The translations under genes were made by a program, and so were the position numbers. From Aquirhabdus sp. (lineage in GTDB: Bacteria; Pseudomonadota; Gammaproteobacteria; Pseudomonadales; Moraxellaceae): 10,497 nucleotides of DNA. The notes under the pieces are model-generated. The model saw only the letters and a program-made list of their open reading frames with translations, did no database searches and was not told where the DNA came from. The first letter of the stretch is position 1. Each line of letters opens with the position of its first letter. Of this stretch, positions 1 to 5,259 are shown in pieces. The DNA is taken from positions 1 through 10,497 of the forward strand of contig JASLEL010000366.1 in assembly GCA_030151145.1 (NCBI GenBank), in the 5' to 3' direction.

Positions 1-1
1 C

Positions 2-523
2 GAAGACATCCTCAATCTGCACCGCCTCGACGATATCCAGCTTGCAGCGCTACTTGAACGCCTCGACGAAGCTGAACTCGACGACTACACCGAGATCATC
101 ACCCTGATCGGCATTGAGTTTGATGAGAATACCGTCTGGGGTCAGCTCACGGTCTTGGAGCTCAAGCTGCTCATTCATCTGGCGCTTCAGCAGTTAAGTG
201 AAGCCAAAGATCTGGTCGAAGCCTACTTGCAGTTCAATACCAACACCGTCGAGCGCGGCCTGTTCTATCAGTGCCTCAATGTCGTGCTGGAGGTGGTGCT
301 GGACGATGAGCTTGAGCTGGATGATTACGTGGTGAATTTCCGTCGTATGTTTGGCGATGTACGCATGGATGCGGCGCTGGGGTCGGTCGATGGCAGTGTA
401 CGCTTCTACGGTCTAACCGAAACCAGCATGCGGCTCGAAGGCATCGAGCCACATCTGCGCCTGATCGAGAGCTACAAGAAGCTGCACGCGGCACGGGCCA
501 AGGTTGCAGGGCTTTCCAGATAA
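2..523 (+). CDS. ycaO: YcaO-type protein, C-terminal part (cut by window start)
   Basis: The reading frame is open from base 2 to the TAA at 521-523, so only the last 173 codons are visible. The translation matches my memory of the C-terminal, TPR-like helical region of E. coli YcaO. Shared stretches include EDxLNL, a DDxT pattern followed by ELIGI-like residues, ELK in front of a LALxxL helix, ERGxxYxC, FxRMxG, FYGL and a final SYKKLxxARA. In E. coli YcaO (about 586 residues) is linked to beta-methylthiolation of ribosomal protein S12 together with RimO; the ATP-binding YcaO core would lie upstream of the window. The visible part is strongly acidic and has no membrane segment. A TTG at 155 is in frame, but it lies inside conserved sequence and is not the start. 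The identification rests on recalled similarity, not on a search. Confidence 0.82.
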   Translation, partial: EDILNLHRLDDIQLAALLERLDEAELDDYTEIITLIGIEFDENTVWGQLTVLELKLLIHLALQQLSEAKDLVEAYLQFNTNTVERGLFYQCLNVVLEVVLDDELELDDYVVNFRRMFGDVRMDAALGSVDGSVRFYGLTETSMRLEGIEPHLRLIESYKKLHAARAKVAGLSR

Positions 524-541
524 GGACTGTTGATGTCCTTA
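521..541. terminator. Weak hairpin between convergent genes
   Basis: A perfect 7-bp inverted repeat (TAAGGAC ... GTCCTTA) with a 7-base loop begins on the stop codon of the ycaO frame. It lies in the 50-base gap before the convergent CHAD gene. There is no T-run on either side, so this may be only a weak terminator or a 3' mRNA stabiliser. Confidence 0.3.
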
Positions 542-573
542 TCCGCAGTCTGGCATTGCGCGGGCATTCTCGA

Positions 574-1392
574 TCACCGCAGCCACGCACGCTTCAGCCC
601 CAGTAGTGCCTGATCCGCAGCCTGATCCCAGTAAGCGAAGTTCTGCTGCCAGTTGGGCGCGAGGATCGCAAGGTCAGGATGGACCTTGATGGCCTCCAGC
701 CAGACCTCAACGTCATGCCACGTTCCGAGCACCTCTTGCACCTGCTTGAGGCGCGCAGTCTCGGTACGCATCTTCTTGGGCAGGATCGCCGCATAGCTCT
801 CGCTGTTGTAACGCAGTTGCTTGATCAAGAGGCGCAGGCGGTGTTTATCGGGTGTGGCCTGCCGGATCGATCGGGTCAGTTTATCTCGCGTGCGCAGCCA
901 TTCTGCGGATATATATCGGGAGAGCTGTTTCGCCTCGCGCGCGGGGACTTTGCGCGCCCAGTAGTCCGGCAGCATATCCAGATGCTTGCAAATCTTGTCC
1001 AGTCGCAGCTCCCGATAGACGCGTTCGATTTCCCCTTGCAGACGTGTCGTATAGACCTGCGCCAGCTCTGGATGATGCTGATGCATCAGCTCCTGGATCA
1101 GTACCTCCTGATCACGGATCTGATTGGTGAGCTTCAGGGAGCGCTTGACCTCACGATCCAGATCGGCAGCGCCCGACAGATGCTTGCCCAGCGGCAGTAG
1201 TAGGCTGTGCAGTTGACGCAGGCTCACACGCAAGGTATGCAGGGTTTCTGGATTTTGCGATTCGGCAGGCTGCTCGTGACTGTCTGGAGCCTGACTGGCT
1301 TGCATCCGGCTCACCTCGATTTGGCTTGCCAACAGCTGCGCACGCAGTTGTCGCAGTTTGTCGTTCAGCAGCGGGAGCAATGGTGACTTCAT
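574..1392 (-). CDS. CHAD domain-containing protein
   Basis: Encodes 272 residues from the chosen start. CHAD (conserved histidine alpha-helical domain) proteins are all-helical and bind inorganic polyphosphate; many sit on polyphosphate granules. The two hallmark basic helices are visible: HTLRVSLRQLH at about residues 52-62 and HRLRLLIKQLRYNSE at about 184-198. They are followed by LKQVQEVLGTWHDVEVW (about 215-231), a typical CHAD closing motif. There is no CYTH (adenylate cyclase/triphosphatase) domain, so this is a stand-alone CHAD protein. There is also no signal peptide, so it should be cytoplasmic. Start choice: an AGGAGG touches an ATG at 1398 with no spacing but lies 6 bases before the ATG at 1392, so 1392 is preferred. 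It converges with ycaO and is divergent from the small gene at 1467. Residues 31-50 form a polar, Gln/Ser-rich linker before the core. Confidence 0.85.
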   Translation of the reverse strand: MKSPLLPLLNDKLRQLRAQLLASQIEVSRMQASQAPDSHEQPAESQNPETLHTLRVSLRQLHSLLLPLGKHLSGAADLDREVKRSLKLTNQIRDQEVLIQELMHQHHPELAQVYTTRLQGEIERVYRELRLDKICKHLDMLPDYWARKVPAREAKQLSRYISAEWLRTRDKLTRSIRQATPDKHRLRLLIKQLRYNSESYAAILPKKMRTETARLKQVQEVLGTWHDVEVWLEAIKVHPDLAILAPNWQQNFAYWDQAADQALLGLKRAWLR

Positions 1393-1410
1393 GCCCATCC
1401 TCCTGATGGT

Positions 1411-1463
1411 GATGGCAAGATCGGTCTGGTTTTCTTTATAGTAATGCGTTTAAAAGGACTAAG
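1411..1463. promoter_or_regulatory. Divergent promoter region, CHAD gene / small membrane protein
   Basis: The AT-rich spacer holds overlapping -10-like boxes on both strands: TATAAA on the minus strand (1440 down to 1435) for the CHAD gene, and TATAGT on the plus strand (1437-1442) for the gene at 1467. No good -35 box is visible for either. The assignment is tentative. Confidence 0.25.
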
Positions 1464-1466
1464 TCT

Positions 1467-1685
1467 GTGAAAAACACATTAATGCGACGTGCTTTTCGAA
1501 ATATTGCATGGAGCCTTGCACTCGGTTTTCTGGTTACATTCTTGATCAGTATTATTTTTATGACCGAAGTTCTAGAAGGGCATAATCGTGTGTTTGATTT
1601 AAAAGATTCATTTTTCATCAAAACCTATTTTGCATCTGCCTTGTGCGCATTTTTATCCAGGATATTTCTGGTTAAGCAAACATAG
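1467..1685 (+). CDS. Small two-helix membrane protein, function unknown
   Basis: A 72-codon frame starting with GTG; an AAAAGG ribosome site ends 9 bases before it. Two hydrophobic stretches look membrane-spanning: residues about 13-32 (AWSLALGFLVTFLISIIF) and about 52-69 (KTYFASALCAFLSRIFLV). A short polar, charged connector (EGHNRVFDLKDS) joins them, and the N-terminus is basic (MKNTLMRRAFRN). By the positive-inside rule the N-terminus would be cytoplasmic. Base composition is clearly AT-richer than in the genes on either side, which fits recent arrival or relaxed constraint. I do not recognise the family. The ribosome site and the coherent hydrophobicity pattern argue for a real gene, but its short length leaves doubt. 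Confidence 0.5.
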   Translation: MKNTLMRRAFRNIAWSLALGFLVTFLISIIFMTEVLEGHNRVFDLKDSFFIKTYFASALCAFLSRIFLVKQT

Positions 1686-1724
1686 ATCACGTTTCGAACG
1701 CTCCCCCATCTCACATCACATCCA

Positions 1725-1756
1725 CAAAAAAGCCCTTCAGCAGTCTCTAAAGGGCT
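1725..1756 (-). terminator. Rho-independent terminator of the DUF2252 gene
   Basis: Read on the minus strand, an 8-bp stem (AAGCCCTT / AAGGGCTT) with an 11-12 base loop is followed by a run of T. It begins 11 bases after the DUF2252 stop codon. The 3' half (AAGGGCTTTTTTGTGGAT) is almost identical to the modules at 5145 and 9462. It probably also reduces read-through between the plus-strand gene at 1467 and the DUF2252 gene. Confidence 0.8.
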
Positions 1757-1767
1757 TCGAACATCAC

Positions 1768-2976
1768 TCACACCCGAGACAACGCATACCGTCTACAGTG
1801 CTCCAGATAGCCCGCCTCATGGCTGCTCACCAGCTCCACGATACTGCGCCATAGCCAGAATGGCGCATCAATCGACGTCGCCTGATTGCGTTTGAGCTCC
1901 TTATACCAGCCTTGCCGGGTCTCATCATCCATCTGGCGTGCATGTGCCTTCCCAACGACCGCCGCCAGATAGTAGGCCAACTGGGTCGCCTCTTTCTCGA
2001 CGATATCATCCAGCTCCAGCTTCAGATCCTGTGGCAATAACTCACGCAGCACCACAGAGCGCTCCATCAGCTGCGCCGCACACATCCGCTCACCCAGATG
2101 CGGCGACAGATGCCGCGCCCCTGTCACCACACGCTCGGCATTATCCTTGGGCATGCCTGCGGCCTGATAGCGCGGTGCCAGCGCCGTGGTGCCCTCTTTG
2201 ACATCGATCAGAATACAGCGCTCATCCTGCTCGGCCTCCTCAAACTCCAGCAAAACCGCATAGCGCAGACGGCCCAGCGAACTGCAGCCCTTGACCCAAT
2301 ACGCCGCATCCACCACCTCGACCGCAGGATCATTCGGACGATTGTGTAGCAATGTTGCCAAGGCGGCAGGCTCCGGCGTTTTAAACAACGCGTGGATGGC
2401 GAGATGCTCCGCCTTCTTCAGCGGCCAAAAGCGCTTGCCTAAAGGAATGCTCGGCTCGGTATCGTCCAGACGCTCACGTGCCAGATGCTTCCATGTCCGG
2501 TCCATCGCCGTTGTCATGACGCGGCGGATCGTTTTCGGCATGCGCATTGACGCATGTGCTGCATCGGACTGCTTGAGTGACGCCAGATACCCGTCATACA
2601 GCGCTTCGATCATCTTGGCCGTGATCACGCCCGGCAGATTGGAGCCGCGTGCTGCCGTCGCCAGAGACAGCCCGAGGCGGATCAGATCATGGGCAGGATT
2701 GCCGATCACGGTCTGATCTAGATCGCGGATCTGTATCTCCACATCGCCATTTTGGCTGGCGATCGGTCCCAGATTGCCCGTATGGCAGTCACCACAGATC
2801 CAGATGGCGGGACCTTCGGGGATAGACGTGATCTTGGCCTCAGACAGCCATTGATAAAATTGAGCCGTATTCCCCCGCACATAAGCATGGACCGAACGGG
2901 CCATTTTGAGCTTGCGACGATCCGTTAGCGCCTGCTCACGATAACGGGGAAGTTTGATGCCAGTCGCTGACGACAT
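1768..2976 (-). CDS. DUF2252 family protein (kinase-like fold, function unknown)
   Basis: Encodes 402 residues, starting at an ATG with AGGAG 6-7 bases upstream. Visible DUF2252 hallmarks are a basic N-terminal segment (DRRKLKMARSVHAYVRG, about 19-35), GDCHTGNLG (62-70), IRDLDQTVIGNPAHDLIRL (about 83-101), a glycine-containing turn VKGCSSLGRLRY (about 228-239), DVKEG (258-262) and GKAHAR (342-347). GDxHxxN and the following DLD resemble the catalytic loop and metal-binding Asp of aminoglycoside-phosphotransferase/protein-kinase folds. The G-rich turn and VKEG lysine resemble the nucleotide-binding lobe but come later in the chain. There is no signal peptide or membrane helix. Biochemical function of the family is, to my knowledge, not established. 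The gene is divergent from the LysR regulator at 3230, the classic arrangement for a regulator and its target. Confidence 0.85.
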   Translation of the reverse strand: MSSATGIKLPRYREQALTDRRKLKMARSVHAYVRGNTAQFYQWLSEAKITSIPEGPAIWICGDCHTGNLGPIASQNGDVEIQIRDLDQTVIGNPAHDLIRLGLSLATAARGSNLPGVITAKMIEALYDGYLASLKQSDAAHASMRMPKTIRRVMTTAMDRTWKHLARERLDDTEPSIPLGKRFWPLKKAEHLAIHALFKTPEPAALATLLHNRPNDPAVEVVDAAYWVKGCSSLGRLRYAVLLEFEEAEQDERCILIDVKEGTTALAPRYQAAGMPKDNAERVVTGARHLSPHLGERMCAAQLMERSVVLRELLPQDLKLELDDIVEKEATQLAYYLAAVVGKAHARQMDDETRQGWYKELKRNQATSIDAPFWLWRSIVELVSSHEAGYLEHCRRYALSRV

Positions 2977-3018
2977 AGCGCACTCCTGAAAAGAATGACA
3001 TGAATGCAGCGCCCGTGC

Positions 3019-3153
3019 TCACCCGATGAGAGACATCAGGATCAGCCACATCGCTGCGAAAGCGATCATCAATTGAATCAAGTATCTTGAGCAATCACCG
3101 TCATAATCATGTAATGCGGTATCTAATCGGGCGGTGTTGATTGAAATCCGCAT
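3019..3153 (-). CDS. Possible 44-residue tail-anchored small protein
   Basis: An ATG-started minus-strand frame in the spacer between DUF2252 and the LysR gene. It has a polar N-terminus (MRISINTARLDTALHDYDGD) and a C-terminal hydrophobic stretch (LIQLMIAFAAMWLILMSLIG) that would fit a single membrane span. It ends 42 bases before the DUF2252 start on the same strand, so it could be the first gene of a short operon. Against it, there is no convincing ribosome site, the frame stays open upstream only as antisense of the LysR gene, and a regulator-like dyad lies inside it. Unrecognised and uncertain. Confidence 0.2.
   Translation of the reverse strand: MRISINTARLDTALHDYDGDCSRYLIQLMIAFAAMWLILMSLIG
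3078..3090. promoter_or_regulatory. Candidate LysR-type binding dyad (T-N11-A)
   Basis: TCAAG-TAT-CTTGA is a perfect 5-3-5 inverted repeat that also fits the T-N11-A core of LysR-type operators. It lies in the DUF2252 / LysR divergent spacer, about 140 bases before the regulator start and about 100 bases before DUF2252. This is the usual place for an autoregulatory and activating site. Such short dyads also occur by chance. Confidence 0.3.
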
Positions 3154-3229
3154 CAGACAGTCGCGGCTCACATCCAAGCAAAAAACGATTTGTGATAACC
3201 TCAAGACTGAACAACGAGGCGCGTACAAC

Positions 3230-4153
3230 ATGAAACCCCTGGATCTGACCCGTTTTGATCTCAATCTGCTGGTGGTACTGGAGGCACTCTGGAGTGAAAG
3301 ACACGTCGGTCGCGCCGCCGAAAAACTGCATCTATCCCAGTCAGCCACCAGCCATGCGTTATCGCGGCTGCGAACCGCTTTTGATGATCAGCTGTTCATT
3401 CGTAATCCGCGCGGCATAGAGCCGACACCGCTCGCCGTCGCGCTGATGCCGCAAGTGTCCGCGGTGCTCGAATCGGTGCGGCTGGTCGCCAGCCCGCGTG
3501 GTCCTTTCGATCCGGGTCATCTGCAGACCACACTCTCACTGGCTGCCACCGATCATGCGGTACTGACCGTCATCGCGCCGGTCTTTGCCCAGATCCAGAG
3601 CGCTGCGCCCGGACTCGTACTCAAGCTCAAGCCTGCCGATGCCGAATCCGCGCTACGCATGTTAGATAGCGGCGAGCTCGACCTTGTGATCGGCTCGGGT
3701 TCTTTTTTTCAGGTACCACAGCGGCTGGATTGTCAGTTGGTGCATAAGGAACGTTTCGTCGGCATTGCGCGCAAGAATCATCCGGCACTGGTGCAACGTG
3801 GCAAGAAACTACATATGGCGCTGGATGAATTCGCCCGCCTGCCCCACATTCTGGTCTCGCCGCGTGGCGATGCGCGCGGTGCGGTCGACGATGCCCTCGA
3901 AGCGCTCGGTCACAGCCGCAAGGTCAGCGCCACCTGCCCCAGTTTTCTCGCGGTACCGTTTCTGGTCGGTGCGTCGGAGTCGATTGCGGTGATTGCCGAA
4001 CGGGTCGCCGTCAAGATGCAGCAGACCGCACAGCTGAGTATCTTTGAGCTCCCCTTGGCACTGCCCACGTGGGAAGTTTTTATCGTGCGCGCCCGGGGAC
4101 GCGCCAACGAACCCGCCCTGCAGTGGATCACCCAGATGATGATCAGCAGCTAG
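3230..4153 (+). CDS. LysR-type transcriptional regulator
   Basis: Encodes 307 residues, the usual family length. The N-terminal winged helix-turn-helix is clear: LTRFDLNLLVVLEALWSERH, then VGRAAEKLHLSQSATSHALSRLRTAFDDQLFIRN (about 26-59). A C-terminal periplasmic-binding-protein-like effector domain follows, with typical segments such as LDSGELDLVIGSG and a hydrophobic end. The frame runs upstream to an ATG-like position at 3134, but the ATG at 3230 is preferred: translation there begins just before the family-conserved LTRFDLNLL, and a GAGG lies about 10 bases upstream. The SATSHALSRLR recognition helix resembles the NodD/LeuO-like branch. The gene is divergent from DUF2252 and 166 bases upstream of the co-oriented hydrolase. 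Candidate targets are therefore these two neighbours and itself. The effector is unknown. Confidence 0.92.
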   Translation: MKPLDLTRFDLNLLVVLEALWSERHVGRAAEKLHLSQSATSHALSRLRTAFDDQLFIRNPRGIEPTPLAVALMPQVSAVLESVRLVASPRGPFDPGHLQTTLSLAATDHAVLTVIAPVFAQIQSAAPGLVLKLKPADAESALRMLDSGELDLVIGSGSFFQVPQRLDCQLVHKERFVGIARKNHPALVQRGKKLHMALDEFARLPHILVSPRGDARGAVDDALEALGHSRKVSATCPSFLAVPFLVGASESIAVIAERVAVKMQQTAQLSIFELPLALPTWEVFIVRARGRANEPALQWITQMMISS

Positions 4154-4217
4154 ACATGGGCAGGGTTTGCTGGTGTTAGGCATGCCCAAGCACATCTCAA
4201 GCGAGCGCAAGATGCTT

Positions 4218-4232
4218 ATGCATTTCATGCAT
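4218..4232. promoter_or_regulatory. Candidate operator dyad ahead of the hydrolase
   Basis: ATGCAT-TTC-ATGCAT is a perfect 6-3-6 dyad containing a T-N11-A core (4219 to 4231). It sits where the -35 box should be, 10 bases upstream of the -10-like box at 4243. That placement suits a LysR-type activator that substitutes for a poor -35. Its arms differ from the dyad at 3078, so one protein may not bind both. Confidence 0.35.
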
Positions 4233-4242
4233 CGACACGCTG

Positions 4243-4248
4243 TATAAA
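4243..4248 (+). promoter_or_regulatory. -10 box for the hydrolase gene
   Basis: TATAAA matches the sigma-70 -10 consensus at five of six bases and lies about 70 bases before the hydrolase ATG. No matching TTGACA is visible 16-18 bases upstream, which hints at activator dependence. Confidence 0.35.
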
Positions 4249-4319
4249 TGCCATTGGATCACATCATGCCCGCTTCCTAGAATGAAGTTGTCAGTTACAC
4301 CACCTTCTAGGAGCACCTC

Positions 4320-5045
4320 ATGAACACTCAACCCACCTTGGTGATGGTCCCCTGCTTCGCTGGCGCACCATGGAAACTCAACCAGCTCACTCATCTGCAA
4401 CATCGCACCATGCGTACCCTGCGTCTGCCGGACGACGTGCGCGATCTCGAAGTCCTCGCCGACTTTATCGCGGATCAGGTGAAAGACCTTGATCATTATG
4501 TCTTGGTGGGCGACTCGTACGGCGCGGTCGCCTCGATTGCCTTTGCCACCCGGCAGCCCAAGGGCCTGCGAGGACTGGTGCTCTCCGGTGGTTTTGCCAA
4601 GAGCCCGATCACCTCGCCACTGCTCAAGTTCCTGTCGATGCTCGCACCGTTCTTTCCCGGTATTTTTTATCGGCAGTTCACGCTCTGGTTCCACGCGGCA
4701 CAGCTGGCCTCGACCTTTGACAAGGAAGGCGAGATCCCTTGGTCCACCGCGCAGAGTCGCGCCCTGTTCCTTGCGGCGACACCGCATAAAGCCTATGTGA
4801 ACCGAGTGCACTCGATCGCCAAGACCGACTACAGCGCCCAGCTCAAGCACATCAGCGTGCCCACACTGATCCTCACGCCCGAGGAAGACAAACTGATCGG
4901 CGAAGAAGCCTCAGGCATCCTGCTCAATGGCATTAAAGGCTCACGCGAAGTCATCATGCCGCGCACCGGTCATATGTTCAGATTCTCGCATCCCGGCGCT
5001 TACTCGCTCGAGGTCCGGAAGTTTCTCGATAGCGCCGCGCTATAA
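4320..5045 (+). CDS. Alpha/beta hydrolase
   Basis: Encodes 241 residues; an AGGAG ends 6 bases before the ATG. The fold and catalytic triad are readable: an N-terminal strand and oxyanion region (LVMVPCFAGAPW, about 7-18), the nucleophile elbow GDSYG with Ser66, an acid in LTPEEDKL (Asp190), and the catalytic histidine in RTGHMFRFSHP (His218). A cap-like segment with hydrophobic helices (LLKFLSMLAPFFPGIFYRQFTLWFH, about 101-125) lies between the nucleophile and the acid, which suggests a hydrophobic or acyl/ester substrate. There is no signal peptide, so it should be cytoplasmic. Substrate cannot be deduced; esterase, lipase-like or peptidase-like activity are all possible. It follows a LysR gene on the same strand with its own -10 box and a dyad, and is closed by a strong terminator at 5145. 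Confidence 0.87.
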   Translation: MNTQPTLVMVPCFAGAPWKLNQLTHLQHRTMRTLRLPDDVRDLEVLADFIADQVKDLDHYVLVGDSYGAVASIAFATRQPKGLRGLVLSGGFAKSPITSPLLKFLSMLAPFFPGIFYRQFTLWFHAAQLASTFDKEGEIPWSTAQSRALFLAATPHKAYVNRVHSIAKTDYSAQLKHISVPTLILTPEEDKLIGEEASGILLNGIKGSREVIMPRTGHMFRFSHPGAYSLEVRKFLDSAAL

Positions 5046-5144
5046 GCACTCTGTCAATCGAATCGCTGATTCGGATCTGCAGATACACCCGCTGACCGTG
5101 CAAAAGCCCGACTGCACTTATGCGCAACAAAGCTTATGGAAAAC

Positions 5145-5180
5145 AAAAAAGCCCTCAAGCATCTGCTTAAGGGCTTTTTT
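5145..5180. terminator. Bidirectional rho-independent terminator
   Basis: An 11-bp outer stem (AAAAAAGCCCT / AGGGCTTTTTT) continues, after one mismatch, into a 4-bp inner stem (AAGC / GCTT) closed by a 4-base loop. T-runs are present on both strands, so it can stop the hydrolase transcript (+) and the phosphatase transcript (-). A small extra hairpin (CGAATC-GCT-GATTCG, 5059-5073) lies between the hydrolase stop and this element. Confidence 0.9.
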
Positions 5181-5182
5181 GT

Positions 5183-5196
5183 GGATCGTATGATCC
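5183..5196. repeat. Terminator-linked palindrome, copy 1
   Basis: GGATCGTATGATCC (GGATC / GATCC arms around GTAT) begins 3 bases after the terminator T-run. The same 14 bases occur at 9502-9515 in the same position relative to a near-identical terminator. It is therefore part of a repeated module and not a chance palindrome. Confidence 0.7.
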
Positions 5197-5199
5197 TAT

Positions 5200-5243
5200 G
5201 TAGGATGGCGTTGGGCGAGATCGAACCAACACCGACACGCCAT
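5200..5243. repeat. Degenerate intergenic dyad repeat (GTAGGATGGCGTTGGG type)
   Basis: The stretch starts GTAGGATGGCGTTGGGCGA and ends ACACGCCAT. Nested arms ATGGCGT (5205-5211) / ACGCCAT (5237-5243) and GTTGG (5210-5214) / CCAAC (5226-5230) form an imperfect hairpin. It resembles the widespread short dyads of the form TAGGATGGGTTGAGCG...AACCCATC seen in many proteobacterial genomes. This likeness is from memory, not a search. Confidence 0.45.
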
Positions 5244-5259
5244 AGATGATCGCGCAGGC

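Noticed and set aside
679..1200. Plus-strand frame of 173 codons opposite the CHAD gene
   Set aside because: It lies wholly inside the CHAD gene on the other strand, lacks a ribosome site, and its translation shows no family motifs.
3134..3229. Upstream extension of the LysR gene to an earlier start at 3134
   Set aside because: The extra residues precede the family-conserved LTRFDLNLL start region and have no ribosome site; ATG 3230 fits the usual family length.
4197..4850. Minus-strand frame of 217 codons opposite the hydrolase
   Set aside because: Antisense shadow of a gene with a complete catalytic triad. It also covers the hydrolase promoter region and has no supporting motifs.
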